A stretch of DNA of 64,000 nt from Bacteroidia bacterium (GTDB taxonomy: Bacteria; Bacteroidota; Bacteroidia; Flavobacteriales; Flavobacteriaceae): the NCBI GenBank assembly GCA_030432635.1, contig JAUIMB010000002.1:124001-188000 (forward strand), written 5' to 3'. Made by a program: the position numbers and the translations under genes. Below the pieces are notes generated by a model. The model saw only the letters and a program-made list of their open reading frames with translations. It was not told the origin of the DNA and did not search any database. Below are positions 28,080 to 37,047 of the stretch, in pieces; the first letter of the stretch is position 1, and each line of letters opens with the position of its first letter.

Positions 28080-29579
28080 CTAATCCACACGCTTCTCAAA
28101 TACAAAAGTTCCTTCAGCATCTATCATTTCATAAACCCCTTTAGGAGCGCCTTTTTTTATAATAATATAACTTTTATCCTCCTGAAGATTAGCTAAATAA
28201 GACTCATCCTCAGCAAGATAGGCATACAGGATTCTAAATACATTGACATTCGACTTGAGTTTATCATGGAAACCTGGCGGATTACCATTAGGCCATTTAA
28301 TAGCTAAAGCTGAACTAAAGGCAGAGTTAATTAATGTCTTGTCTTCTTGCTTGATGGTACTTTCTAAAGAGTATTCATAACCAACGAACCCACCATGATC
28401 AGCAACAATGACAATAATTGCCTCCTTATCATGTGATGTAATTGTTTTGATGATATCCTTAAGCCAATCGTTTGCATATCCTAATTTTTGGATATAGGAC
28501 AACCGCTCTTCCTCTTTTCCATTTGAATCCCTTTTGAAGGTTGGAATGTGACCTGGTGATATCTGTTCAATGAAATAGAATCCATGCTGGGCATCGTTGT
28601 TTGCTATCGCATTTTCCAAATCAATTTCCGTTTCCTTTTTAACCCTAAACCCTCGAGCCATATAAGGCACTTCATCATAGTCAATATTACAATAGTCGTA
28701 TTTGATATCTGATCGGTTTACCAACAAATAAGAGTTTTCAAGAATCAAATTGGTTTTATAGCCATTATTTTTAAATATTGATACGACAGGATTATCACCA
28801 ATTATGATTTTTCTGGCATTATAGAACTCATGGGACTGTCCTTTCACATTATTGTAGTAGTGATGGTTCATTGCAAACATGGAACTATTGGAACTTAAGG
28901 TTGAAAAATAATTGCTCCTGAAATCAGGATACAAGGTAAATCCGTTAGTTTGCAAATAGGACTCAAATTCTGAATTATCAATATTGTAATGTTTGCCTTT
29001 TAGTTCTGAAAAACCCGTATACCCATCAGGTTGAACGATATATATATTCGGTTTCTTTTTAAATTTCACTGAAGTAATATCGTCTGAAGACACCATCCAC
29101 TGATTAGAATAGTTTAGGGGAATCATCAATTTTGGAATCAAATTATAAATTCCAATGAAAGCCATGATGAGCTGAAGTACAATGATTTTCTTAAAATGTT
29201 TGTGTAAAATGATTGCCAAAACAACAACAATCAAAACAGCCACGGCAATCATCTTTTTTTTGGGACCATAAGTACTCAATATGCTCAAAATAGTCATAGT
29301 TGACAATCCCAAAATTGGCAGAACATACTTACCATATGGCTTAAAAAAATCTATGCGCTTAAATACTTCATTCACCAAACTAAACACAAGTATTGGCAAT
29401 CCAATGAAAACAGCGAGAAAAAACAACAACTGCGCTTTAGAGTTCACCAATGTAAAATTAGAACTGTAATTATGTAATAGCGGAAAGCTTCCAGCTGCTA
29501 TAGCAGCAATTATTGGGTATTCTTTTTTGCTATCCACAAAAGACCGTATCTTCGATTTAATTGTTCCGAATAATCCCAC
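28080..29579 (-). CDS. sulfatase-fold membrane enzyme (alkaline phosphatase superfamily)
   Basis: A 499-residue protein with about four transmembrane helices in the first 160 residues and a periplasmic domain of the sulfatase/phosphoethanolamine-transferase type. Clear landmarks are NIYIVQPDGYTGF and VIVADHGGFVGYEY (metal ligands DH). A catalytic Thr/Ser lies probably in the FRSNYFSTLSSNSSMFAM region. It may add or remove a charged group on the surface glycan. The start is GTG at 29579, overlapping the stop of the methyltransferase gene by one base (TAGTG), so the genes are coupled. Confidence 0.8.
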   Translation of the reverse strand: MGLFGTIKSKIRSFVDSKKEYPIIAAIAAGSFPLLHNYSSNFTLVNSKAQLLFFLAVFIGLPILVFSLVNEVFKRIDFFKPYGKYVLPILGLSTMTILSILSTYGPKKKMIAVAVLIVVVLAIILHKHFKKIIVLQLIMAFIGIYNLIPKLMIPLNYSNQWMVSSDDITSVKFKKKPNIYIVQPDGYTGFSELKGKHYNIDNSEFESYLQTNGFTLYPDFRSNYFSTLSSNSSMFAMNHHYYNNVKGQSHEFYNARKIIIGDNPVVSIFKNNGYKTNLILENSYLLVNRSDIKYDYCNIDYDEVPYMARGFRVKKETEIDLENAIANNDAQHGFYFIEQISPGHIPTFKRDSNGKEEERLSYIQKLGYANDWLKDIIKTITSHDKEAIIVIVADHGGFVGYEYSLESTIKQEDKTLINSAFSSALAIKWPNGNPPGFHDKLKSNVNVFRILYAYLAEDESYLANLQEDKSYIIIKKGAPKGVYEMIDAEGTFVFEKRVD

Positions 29580-30964
29580 TACAACTTCGATTTAAACAAA
29601 TACATGACACGTTCAGAATGGTCTATGGCTTTCTCTTCCACTAAGGTAAAATAAGACTGATAACATTTCTCAAAATGCGCAATGGAATAGAAATCAAAAT
29701 GCGATTTAAATTCTCCCTTGGTATTGAGTAAACGCTGCACCCAGGAATCTTCTCGTTTTGGAAACTCAATGATCAAGTATTTGGAAAAACTACTGAAAAA
29801 TTCAGCCGACATTTCAAAAGGGATATTTCCACTCAAACTCATATGATGAATTACCGCAAGTGCCATGGTAACATCTGGCGCAAAACCTTGTATTCGCTTT
29901 AAAAACGAATCGCGTTCTTGATGGTTAAATCCTATGTTTGCCGAAGGATTCAATACGTCAAACACAAATGGTAACATATAGGCCTCCTTATGCTTTTTGG
30001 TCAATCTATAATTGACATCCACTGCATTATAATCGATATCGCACACCAAAGCCTGATCGAGATCATGCTCAATTTTTCTCACAAAGGTACCATCATTCCC
30101 ACCAACATCTATCAGTGTTCTGGTATTAAGGGTCTTGATCCAACGTTCTATAATATCTGATTTTTGGTCGAAGGCATCCACTGCATAATTAGTCTTGTCA
30201 TAATAATTTCCCCATTCGCTGGATGTCGAATTCAAAGACATTTTCTTGATGTAATCGTAGAGACCTTCCACGATATTCAATTGTCCTTTTTTCGACAATC
30301 TTGCCTGCTTTGTTTGTCCGTCATAATCTTCACTATGTCTTTCTTCAAATTTGGCAAGCAAATGCACATTAGAATATAAGAACGGATTAAGCTTAGTCTT
30401 AAACGGAAGCATTGATGACAACATCTTAATTGGAATGCCATCGATAAAGGTATTCATCAATTTTAAGGACTCCGATCCATGGTATTTTGCCAGCAAAAGA
30501 GGTCCAAAAAAATGCGACACGAATTGCTTAAATGCTCGCCATGGTGTGTTCTCCTCATAGAAGTCAAAGGATAAGGTATCTATAAAGACCATTCGTCCTT
30601 TGTGGAAAGTGATATTAAATGCTGAAGCATCCTTTAGGGAAAAATCGTGTTCTAAAGCGAACTTTTGGATTCTTAAGGTTAACAATGCTGCAGCTTTATA
30701 TTGGTCAAAACTCCATTCATAAGGGTAGGTGAAAAACGGAATTTGCTCAGGTTCAATTATGATTTCTGAAGGAGAATTTGAACATTCCTTATGTGCTATC
30801 AATAATCCTGCGTGTTGCAATTTTTCAAATACACCAGATGATTTTAGTGCTTCGTATTGCTTAAAATACAACTTGGAAATGGAACGTTTGACCACGCCTT
30901 GGTCTTCAAAAATGAACCCTGAAGGATCTCTAAACGAAGAAGAATGTCTGTTATTTTCGGTCAC
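29579..30964 (-). CDS. NoeA-like class I methyltransferase with N-terminal kinase-like domain
   Basis: A 461-residue protein in two parts. Residues of about 1-270 hold a NoeA-type region: PYEWSFDQYKAAALLTL, SLKDASAFNITFHKGRMVFIDTLSF and WRAFKQFVSHFFGPLL. The DASAFN...IDTLSF motif recalls the HGDxxxxN...IDF catalytic loop of small-molecule kinases, but this is my inference. Residues of about 270-461 form a SAM-binding domain (LIDVGGNDGTFVRKIE, ALVCDIDY). NoeA is a nodulation protein modifying lipochitooligosaccharides. Here it probably decorates the surface polysaccharide. Flanked by a 14-base overlap with the small membrane gene and a one-base overlap with the sulfatase gene. Confidence 0.78.
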   Translation of the reverse strand: MTENNRHSSSFRDPSGFIFEDQGVVKRSISKLYFKQYEALKSSGVFEKLQHAGLLIAHKECSNSPSEIIIEPEQIPFFTYPYEWSFDQYKAAALLTLRIQKFALEHDFSLKDASAFNITFHKGRMVFIDTLSFDFYEENTPWRAFKQFVSHFFGPLLLAKYHGSESLKLMNTFIDGIPIKMLSSMLPFKTKLNPFLYSNVHLLAKFEERHSEDYDGQTKQARLSKKGQLNIVEGLYDYIKKMSLNSTSSEWGNYYDKTNYAVDAFDQKSDIIERWIKTLNTRTLIDVGGNDGTFVRKIEHDLDQALVCDIDYNAVDVNYRLTKKHKEAYMLPFVFDVLNPSANIGFNHQERDSFLKRIQGFAPDVTMALAVIHHMSLSGNIPFEMSAEFFSSFSKYLIIEFPKREDSWVQRLLNTKGEFKSHFDFYSIAHFEKCYQSYFTLVEEKAIDHSERVMYLFKSKL

Positions 30965-31172
30965 TATGTGATGCGTTGTCTATATCAGAATCCTCAATGT
31001 CGATATCATCAAAGACCTCATCCTGAGGCTTTGAAAGTCCTAGGAAGGTTTTGATCTTATACATCAAGTTTTTAGAAAACAATACGACTCCAGCAACAGC
31101 AGCTACAATAGCCTGTATGATCATAGCTCCCAATCCTGGATCAAAATAAAGAAAATGTATCATTTGTAACAT
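30951..31172 (-). CDS. small single-pass membrane protein with an FDPGLG motif
   Basis: A 73-residue protein. It has one transmembrane helix (QAIVAAVAGVVLFSKN), preceded by a short N terminus with the motif YFDPGLGAMI, and a charged, acidic C-terminal tail of about 35 residues. Small proteins with a DPGxG motif followed by a single helix recur in bacterial exopolysaccharide loci. Its first gene position and 14-base overlap with the methyltransferase gene point to coupled expression. Function unknown; it may recruit or anchor the methyltransferase to the membrane. Confidence 0.78.
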   Translation of the reverse strand: MLQMIHFLYFDPGLGAMIIQAIVAAVAGVVLFSKNLMYKIKTFLGLSKPQDEVFDDIDIEDSDIDNASHSDRK

Positions 31173-31192
31173 GCTGTAAATATAGAAAACAA

Positions 31193-31218
31193 AAAGGAAT
31201 CAAATATATGATTCCTTT
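31193..31218 (-). terminator. terminator of typA
   Basis: A 9-bp perfect stem (AAAGGAATC with GATTCCTTT) around an 8-base loop. On the minus strand it is followed by a T-rich run. It lies between typA, ending at 31238, and the polysaccharide island, so typA is transcribed on its own. Confidence 0.72.
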
Positions 31219-31237
31219 CTAATTAACGGTATTAGAA

Positions 31238-33037
31238 TTAAATACTCTTATTTCGCTTGCGTTCTACTTCCTTTAGGAAAATTTTTCGTAATCGAAGATG
31301 GTTAGGTGTTACTTCGACATATTCGTCTTTTTGGATATACTCCAATGCCTCTTCCAAGGAAAACTTAATCGCAGGCACAATCTTCGCCTTATCATCAGCT
31401 CCAGCACTACGCACATTACTCAACTTTTTGGTCTTTGTGACATTCACGGTCATATCGTCACCACGTGAATTCTCTCCAATCACCTGACCTTCATAAATAT
31501 CCTCGCCTGGATCAATGAAGAATTTTCCTCGTTCCTGAAGTTTATCTATTGAATATGGAATGGCTTGGCCATTTTCCATAGACACCAAACTTCCATTTTG
31601 GCGCTCAGGAATACCACCTTTCAAGGGTTGATATTCCTTGAAGCGATGCGCCATAATTGCTTCACCTGCCGTAGCCGTCAATAATTGGTTACGCAGCCCA
31701 ATAATACCTCGTGATGGGACGATAAATTCGCAAACCATACGATCTCCTTTCGCTTCCATGCTTAACATTTCACCTTTACGCATCGTGACCATTTCAATGG
31801 CCTTTCCCGATACTTCTTCTGGCAAATCTATGGTCATCTCTTCAACAGGTTCGCACTTAACACCATCAATCTCCTTTATGATAACTTGTGGCTGACCAAT
31901 TTGTAGTTCATAGCCTTCACGTCGCATGGTTTCGATGAGTACCGATAAATGCAAGACACCTCTACCATAAACCATGAACTTATCTGCACTATCGGTATCT
32001 TCAACACGTAGTGCAAGATTCTTTTCCAATTCCTTGGTCAATCGTTCCTTGATATGACGAGAAGTGACATACTTTCCGTCCTTTCCAAAAAATGGCGAAT
32101 CATTAATCGTAAATAACATGCTCATTGTTGGCTCATCAATAGCGATGGTTTTTAGACCTTCAGGCTGTTCTAAATCGGCAACGGTATCACCAATTTCAAA
32201 ACCTTCCAAACCAACTAGTGCGCAAATATCTCCAGCTTCCACCTCATCTACTTTTTTACGACCCAGACCTTCAAAGACGTGGAGTTCCTTTATTTTAGAT
32301 TTCACAATGCTTCCATCACGCTTTACCAGAGATACTTGTTGCCCTGACTTCAACTCACCACGTGTTAAACGTCCAATAGCGATTCGTCCTGTAAATGATG
32401 AGAAGTCCAAGGAAGTAATAAGCATTTGGGTTGTACCTTGCTCAATCTTTGGCGAAGGAATATGTTCAATTACCATATCCAACAGAGGCTCAATATTTTC
32501 AGTTTCATTTTGCCAATCCTCACTCATCCAATTGTTCTTAGCTGAACCGTATACCGTTGGAAAATCCAATTGCCACTCCTCTGCTCCAAGTTCGAACATC
32601 AAATCAAACACCTTTTCATGAACCTCATCTGGCGTGCAGTTTTCCTTATCAACTTTATTGATCACCACACAAGGTTTTAAGCCTAAATCTATGGCTTTTT
32701 GCAATACGAAACGTGTTTGCGGCATCGGACCTTCAAAAGCATCGACCAATAGCAATACACCATCAGCCATATTCAATACACGTTCGACCTCACCACCAAA
32801 ATCGGCGTGACCAGGCGTATCAATGATATTGATTTTCGTGTCCTTGTAGGTCACCGAAACATTTTTAGAGGTAATTGTAATTCCACGTTCACGCTCTAAG
32901 TCATTATTATCCAAAATCAAATCGCCTGTATTCTCGTTTTCACGGAATAACTGGCAATGATACATGATTTTATCAACCAAGGTCGTTTTACCATGATCGA
33001 CGTGTGCGATAATCGCAATGTTTTTAATCGTAGCCAT
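31238..33037 (-). CDS. typA: GTP-binding protein TypA/BipA
   Basis: A 599-residue translational GTPase of normal family length. N-terminal G domain: G1 [10 protein letters not shown], switch [11 protein letters not shown]3 [10 protein letters not shown] and G4 NKVD. Then the EF-G-like domains II, III and V, and the C-terminal segment [15 protein letters not shown] typical for BipA. It acts on ribosomes in 50S assembly, stress and cold adaptation. It is flanked by its own terminator and by a -7 element at 33061-33068, and is not part of the neighbouring island. Confidence 0.95.
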   Translation of the reverse strand: MATIKNIAIIAHVDHGKTTLVDKIMYHCQLFRENENTGDLILDNNDLERERGITITSKNVSVTYKDTKINIIDTPGHADFGGEVERVLNMADGVLLLVDAFEGPMPQTRFVLQKAIDLGLKPCVVINKVDKENCTPDEVHEKVFDLMFELGAEEWQLDFPTVYGSAKNNWMSEDWQNETENIEPLLDMVIEHIPSPKIEQGTTQMLITSLDFSSFTGRIAIGRLTRGELKSGQQVSLVKRDGSIVKSKIKELHVFEGLGRKKVDEVEAGDICALVGLEGFEIGDTVADLEQPEGLKTIAIDEPTMSMLFTINDSPFFGKDGKYVTSRHIKERLTKELEKNLALRVEDTDSADKFMVYGRGVLHLSVLIETMRREGYELQIGQPQVIIKEIDGVKCEPVEEMTIDLPEEVSGKAIEMVTMRKGEMLSMEAKGDRMVCEFIVPSRGIIGLRNQLLTATAGEAIMAHRFKEYQPLKGGIPERQNGSLVSMENGQAIPYSIDKLQERGKFFIDPGEDIYEGQVIGENSRGDDMTVNVTKTKKLSNVRSAGADDKAKIVPAIKFSLEEALEYIQKDEYVEVTPNHLRLRKIFLKEVERKRNKSI

Positions 33038-33397
33038 AATGATGCCTTTTTTAAAGCGTGCAAATGTACGTTAAATTCCGCTTAAAAAAGCGTATAATGA
33101 CAATTAATATGTTTGGAAGGTTTATTCGTGATTTTTACACATGGATTTTACCTTAACCCAATGACAAACAAACCAATAAACATCAATAGTATGTTATTAA
33201 AAAACAGCAATCAACGGTTCAGGGTGTGGAACAAATACGGTTTGTTAAAAAGCCTAAACTTTTCGTTAATTATATGTTATACTCACTTTAGGTTATAATT
33301 TCCGGTCGTAACTTTCGTTTAAATAATGATTAATAGTAAATAGCCCCTTTCTTTAGTTCGAGTCATTGGGCGATTTACATCTGAATTATAGCAACAG
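33038..33397. other. intergenic region between typA and a small membrane gene
   Basis: A 360-base gene-free stretch between divergent genes. It holds the typA promoter (-7 box TACATTTG on the minus strand, 33068-33061) and a small inverted repeat (CGCTT-AAAA-AAGCG, 33080-33093). A 61-codon open frame at 33113-33298 has no coding features and I do not accept it. No other promoter is clear. Confidence 0.6.
33061..33068 (-). promoter_or_regulatory. -7 promoter element of typA
   Basis: On the minus strand the box reads TACATTTG, a perfect TAnnTTTG, 24 bases before the start codon of typA. No properly spaced TTG is found, so only the -7 half is supported. Confidence 0.5.
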
Positions 33398-33757
33398 ATG
33401 GAAACGATTAGTAAATACTCTAAATTTATACCCTACCTTTATTTTTTAACGGTGATTGCCTTTTGGTTTACCGATGTCAACAAATCGTTTGGTATTGGTG
33501 CATTCCCAATTCTGTTATTCGCGATTCCGTTTTTGTGGCAACTTTTAAAACCCAACAGGAAACTTAATTTCACCCTTGGAATCACTTTTGTCTGTTTATC
33601 TTCTTATATGATTTTGGCATACCTTTCAGACCTGTTCAATATCGTAAATGTTTCCTACCAGATCAAACAGTTTATCTGGTTTAGTGGCTTATTGATCATC
33701 AGTAATTTCATCATGGCATTGTGGATGATTAAAAATAGTCTCAATCGAAAATTTTAA
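33398..33757 (+). CDS. small polytopic membrane protein
   Basis: A 119-residue protein with about four hydrophobic helices (FIPYLYFLTVIAFWF, IGAFPILLFAIPFLWQLL, LGITFVCLSSYMILAYL, FIWFSGLLIISNFIMALWM). No named motif is visible. It lies upstream of kdsA by 39 bases on the same strand, but kdsA has its own -7 box, so coupling is unclear. Function unknown. Confidence 0.65.
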   Translation: METISKYSKFIPYLYFLTVIAFWFTDVNKSFGIGAFPILLFAIPFLWQLLKPNRKLNFTLGITFVCLSSYMILAYLSDLFNIVNVSYQIKQFIWFSGLLIISNFIMALWMIKNSLNRKF

Positions 33758-33761
33758 TCAG

Positions 33762-33769
33762 TATCTTTG
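33762..33769 (+). promoter_or_regulatory. -7 promoter element of kdsA
   Basis: TATCTTTG, a perfect TAnnTTTG, starting 5 bases after the stop of the preceding gene and 28 bases before the kdsA start codon. No TTG at the right distance. Confidence 0.5.
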
Positions 33770-33796
33770 CTGCTGAAACTTGAAATCTGAAAATCA

Positions 33797-34615
33797 ATGC
33801 AGCTCTCTGAAGTACCTAAACTTAAACATACCGATTCGGATAACTTCTTTTTGCTTTGTGGTCCATGCGCCATTGAAAGCGAGGATATGGCCTTGAGAAT
33901 TGCCGAAAAAGTTGTTTCTATAACCAATACCTTAGAAATACCCTATGTTTTCAAGGGCAGTTTCAAGAAAGCCAATCGCAGCCGTATCGATAGTTTTACT
34001 GGAATTGGTGATGAAAAGGCTTTAAGAATCCTGAAGAAAGTGTCCGATACTTTTGATATCCCAACCGTAACCGATATTCATGAAACCAGTGATGCCGAAA
34101 AAGCTGCCGAATATGTTGATGTACTGCAAATTCCAGCGTTTTTGGTTCGGCAAACAGATTTGGTTGTTGCTGCAGCTAAAACTGGAAAAGTCGTGAATCT
34201 CAAAAAAGGTCAGTTTATGAGTCCGGAATCCATGAAACATGCTGTTCAAAAAGTAAAGGATTCTGGAAGCGACAAGGCATGGATTACCGATCGTGGAACC
34301 ATGTTTGGCTATCAGGACATGATTGTTGATTTTAGGGGAATTCCTACCATGAGAGCCATAGCTCCTACGGTTTTGGATGTCACACATTCGCTACAGCAAC
34401 CCAATCAAAGTGCTGGTGTTACGGGTGGACGACCAGATATGATCGAAACCATTGCTAGAGCAGGTGTGGTCAATAAGGTTGATGGTTTGTTTATTGAAAC
34501 ACATTTCGATCCTGCCAATGCCAAAAGCGATGGTGCCAATATGTTACATCTTGATAATCTAGAGCGTTTACTTTCAAACTTAACTGCAATAAGAAAAACC
34601 GTCAATAGTTTATGA
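33797..34615 (+). CDS. kdsA: 3-deoxy-8-phosphooctulonate synthase
   Basis: A 272-residue TIM-barrel enzyme that condenses arabinose 5-phosphate and phosphoenolpyruvate to Kdo 8-phosphate, a step of lipopolysaccharide core synthesis. Landmarks are LLCGPCAIES, YVFKGSFKKANRSRIDSF, VTDIHE, LQIPAFLVRQTDL, NLKKGQFMSPE, DRGTMFGYQDMIVDF and VFDATHS-like LDVTHSLQQP. The length is normal. Its stop overlaps the start of the next small gene by 4 bases. Presence implies an LPS-containing outer membrane. Confidence 0.95.
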   Translation: MQLSEVPKLKHTDSDNFFLLCGPCAIESEDMALRIAEKVVSITNTLEIPYVFKGSFKKANRSRIDSFTGIGDEKALRILKKVSDTFDIPTVTDIHETSDAEKAAEYVDVLQIPAFLVRQTDLVVAAAKTGKVVNLKKGQFMSPESMKHAVQKVKDSGSDKAWITDRGTMFGYQDMIVDFRGIPTMRAIAPTVLDVTHSLQQPNQSAGVTGGRPDMIETIARAGVVNKVDGLFIETHFDPANAKSDGANMLHLDNLERLLSNLTAIRKTVNSL

Positions 34616-34803
34616 TTGATATACTGTTGTATACAGTAGGTTGGATAATTCTCAGAGTAACATACCCTAATAAAGACAAACGAGATACGGTTTTAAAACA
34701 TAAGTATGAGAATGACCTTGTAGTGGTTGCCATGGAATATCCATTAAAAATTTTCGCAGTGGTGTTCATTGTTGTACTTATTTTCTTATTGAACTCATCT
34801 TGA
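34612..34803 (+). CDS. small membrane protein coupled to kdsA
   Basis: A 63-residue protein with an N-terminal hydrophobic segment, a charged middle (NKDKRDTVLKHKYENDL) and a C-terminal transmembrane helix (FAVVFIVVLIFLL). It starts within the kdsA stop (ATGA overlap), so it is translationally coupled to Kdo synthesis. No family recognised. Confidence 0.7.
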   Translation: MIDILLYTVGWIILRVTYPNKDKRDTVLKHKYENDLVVVAMEYPLKIFAVVFIVVLIFLLNSS

Positions 34804-34831
34804 CTTTTTGTTTTTAACCGAAAATAAGGTG

Positions 34832-34911
34832 AAATTTGTTCAGATAAGGCACTTTTTGAAAGACATAGCCATAGCTACGGCTAAAAAAAGTAACGAAATA
34901 TGAGCGAATTT
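34832..34911. repeat. 80-bp imperfect inverted repeat
   Basis: The two arms (34832-34857 and 34885-34911) are complementary over about 19 of 27 positions (AAATT..G.TCA.AT ... ACTTTTT), with further G-U pairs in RNA. The centre has a second small stem (TAGCC/GGCTA). The whole could fold into one long hairpin. It lies in the gap between the kdsA unit and the GNAT gene. It looks like a mobile-derived intergenic palindrome; I see no other copy in the window. Confidence 0.5.
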
Positions 34912-34993
34912 GAACTATTTTTTAGGAAATGGAAAAAATCAAGATAAGTTCATTATTATCAATGCTATTATAAGCCCTATTCCACAAAACATC

Positions 34994-35467
34994 ATGATAG
35001 ACGAAATCGAAATTAGAGAGGCAACCTTGGATGATATTCCTGAAATCACTACAGTGTTTAGAGACACTATACGTACAGTAAATAGCCGTGACTACAATGA
35101 AAAGCAAATACAGGTATGGGCTTCAGGTGCTGATGACATTGACAAATGGAAAAAACGTATTGAAAAGCACTATTTCATTGTGGCAGTAATAGGTGATGTT
35201 ATTGTTGGTTTTTCATACTTAACCAATGGCAATTATCTCGACGGATTATTTGTTCACAAAGATTACCAACGGAAAACAATCGCTTCCAAATTACTTCGGA
35301 TTATGGAATCACGAGTGTCCATCAATGGGTTTGACACGATTAGATCTGACGTCAGCATTACGGCTTTACCTTTTTTTGATTCTCATTTCTACGAAGTCGA
35401 AAAGAAACAAAAGAAATCGTTTAAAGGCTTGGTCTTTGAAAACTACATTGTATATAAAGACTTATAG
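34994..35467 (+). CDS. GNAT-family N-acetyltransferase
   Basis: A 157-residue protein from ATG 34994 (MIDEIEIREATLDDIPEI); the frame continues upstream to 34910 but that part overlaps the inverted repeat. GNAT core motifs are FIVAVIGDVIVGFSYLTN and LFVHKDYQRKTIASKLLRIME (acetyl-CoA loop, V-x-x-x-x-Q-R-x-x-x-x-x-L-L). The substrate is unknown. It converges on the DUF1801 gene, which begins one base later. Confidence 0.82.
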   Translation: MIDEIEIREATLDDIPEITTVFRDTIRTVNSRDYNEKQIQVWASGADDIDKWKKRIEKHYFIVAVIGDVIVGFSYLTNGNYLDGLFVHKDYQRKTIASKLLRIMESRVSINGFDTIRSDVSITALPFFDSHFYEVEKKQKKSFKGLVFENYIVYKDL

Positions 35468-35468
35468 T

Positions 35469-35846
35469 TTAAGACCTTTGTTTTCTGATAAGCTTAAACG
35501 GGTTGGTATTGAGTTCTAATTGGTGATTGAGTACATATACAATAGGTTCATCCAGAATATCCTGAACCGACTTATAACGCAAGGATGTTACCGTTTTTCT
35601 ATTGGAGTTCTCGAATAATTCAGTGAACTCCATCATTTCATCACGATGCCAAAACCCCAAATCGACATAATCCTTGGATTGATTTAAGAAACATAAGGGA
35701 ATTCCATTGTAAAAATAGAAAGGGATTTTCCATTTGAATAATAATTCAGCTTCAGGAACTACTGCTTCAATGATTGATTTAAGATGCAAGAGTATGGACC
35801 TGTAAGGTTCATCTTGATTTATGATATAGGCTTCGGCTGGATTCAC
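35469..35846 (-). CDS. DUF1801-family protein
   Basis: A 125-residue cytoplasmic protein with the DUF1801 outline: AYIINQDEPYRSILLHLKSII, PEAELLFKWKIPFYFYNG, LGFWHRDEMM and RYKSVQDILDEPIVYVL. The family is small, widespread and of unknown function. It is convergent with the GNAT gene, with one base between them, and divergent from the membrane-protein operon whose operator lies 69 bases away. Confidence 0.82.
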   Translation of the reverse strand: MNPAEAYIINQDEPYRSILLHLKSIIEAVVPEAELLFKWKIPFYFYNGIPLCFLNQSKDYVDLGFWHRDEMMEFTELFENSNRKTVTSLRYKSVQDILDEPIVYVLNHQLELNTNPFKLIRKQRS

Positions 35847-35914
35847 AATTTTTAATTAGCGATTAATGTAAAATTAATAAAAAATTATAGCGTAAAATTA
35901 AAATAAAATTATTT

Positions 35915-35937
35915 ACTTTGTATTTCAAAGTACTTTA
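35915..35937 (+). promoter_or_regulatory. 23-bp operator-like element, copy 1
   Basis: The element is ACTTTG-N5-CAAAGT followed by ACTTTA: a perfect 6-bp inverted repeat with 5-base spacer plus a third half-site. It ends 5 bases before the ATG at 35943. An identical 23-bp copy lies at 37048-37070, upstream of the next operon. Perfect identity over 23 bp next to a winged-helix regulator gene supports an operator. It would overlap or follow a -7-like ACTTTG box. Confidence 0.65.
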
Positions 35938-35942
35938 TTATT

Positions 35943-36554
35943 ATGAGCAATGAAGATTATTTAAAAGACATCAGTGAGATCAAGAACCTAATGAATAAAT
36001 CCTCGCGCTTTATTTCACTTAGTGGTTTATCTGGAATTTTAGCAGGAATCTATGCACTTATAGGTGCGGCAGTCACCTATTGGCTTGTTATGACATACAG
36101 TGGAGGCACATTGTTTATATTTCATGGTTGGGTGTTTTGGGTGAGCATGGGAATTCTTTTTTTGGTTGCTCTACTTAGTGTTCTTACAGGTGCTTTCCTC
36201 ACTATGCGAAAAGCAAAAAAGAATAGCGAGCATATTTGGGATAACTCGTCACGTCGGTTGCTTTTTAACTTTTTGGTACCCTTGGTTGTAGGTGGCATTT
36301 ATTGTCTTATCATTTTATATCAAGGAAGATATGGACAGACAGCTGGATTGATGCTTATATTTTACGGTTTGGCCTTGGTAAGCGCCTCAAAATATAGTTT
36401 AGGTGATATTAGATATTTGGGATATATTGAAATAATTCTTGGGCTTATTGCAAGTTATTATGTAGGCTACGGATTTTGGCTTTGGGTTTTGGGATTTGGC
36501 ATTATGCACATAGTCTATGGAACCTGGATGCACTTTAAATACGATAGGCAATAG
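35943..36554 (+). CDS. polytopic membrane protein (regulator-linked)
   Basis: A 203-residue protein with a 30-residue polar N terminus (SNEDYLKDISEIKNLMN) and six hydrophobic segments. The sequence contains LSGLSGILAGIYALIGA and later GFGIMHIVYGTWMHFKYD. I recognise no named domain. The gene precedes the winged-helix regulator gene by 48 bases on the same strand, and both lie under the operator copy 1. A membrane sensor for the regulator is possible but is inference. Confidence 0.72.
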   Translation: MSNEDYLKDISEIKNLMNKSSRFISLSGLSGILAGIYALIGAAVTYWLVMTYSGGTLFIFHGWVFWVSMGILFLVALLSVLTGAFLTMRKAKKNSEHIWDNSSRRLLFNFLVPLVVGGIYCLIILYQGRYGQTAGLMLIFYGLALVSASKYSLGDIRYLGYIEIILGLIASYYVGYGFWLWVLGFGIMHIVYGTWMHFKYDRQ

Positions 36555-36602
36555 CATATAGCATGCCTTGTCATTTTAGTAATTTAAACTAAACAGTAAA
36601 TC

Positions 36603-36893
36603 TTGAGTATCATCAACAACATAAATAAAGTCTTTGACCATCGTATTCGGTTGGGCATTATGTCGATTTTAATGGTGAACGAATATGCCGATTTTAATAC
36701 GCTGAAGGAATTACTAGGTGCTACAGATGGCAACTTGGCCAGTCATTCCAAAGCGCTTGAAAAAGCTGAATACATTAAAGTTGAAAAACAGTTTATCGGC
36801 AGAAAACCTAATACACGTTACGCTACCACAAAGTTAGGTAGAGCTGAATTTAAAAAACATATTGAAGCATTGGAAAAGTTAATTGGTGGCTAG
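36603..36893 (+). CDS. winged-helix (HTH_34-type) transcriptional regulator
   Basis: A 96-residue DNA-binding protein. The sequence FDHRIRLGIMSILMVNEYADFNTLKELLGATDGNLASHSKALEKAEYIKV fits the HTH_34 winged-helix family, followed by a wing (RKPNTRYATTKLGRAEFKKHI). The start is TTG 36603, since the upstream in-frame stop at 36597 leaves no ATG. It is the natural candidate to bind the two 23-bp elements that flank it. Such small regulators commonly control the adjacent membrane genes. Confidence 0.85.
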   Translation: MSIINNINKVFDHRIRLGIMSILMVNEYADFNTLKELLGATDGNLASHSKALEKAEYIKVEKQFIGRKPNTRYATTKLGRAEFKKHIEALEKLIGG

Positions 36894-37047
36894 TGGAAAA
36901 AAAGAAAATTTTCAAAACCTAATAAATATCCGTTTCAAAAACTTTAAACAGAAACAAACGATTAAACCGAAAATCATGACAAATACTAAATCATGTCTAA
37001 CAGATGATAGTCTTAACTAAAACAAGGAACATTTTTTTTATAATTTC

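Noticed and set aside
32064-32621. 185-codon plus-strand frame
   Set aside because: Antisense to typA, whose GTPase motifs are certain.
33113-33298. 61-codon plus-strand frame in the typA upstream gap
   Set aside because: No signal peptide, domain or conserved pattern; base composition as in the surrounding non-coding sequence.
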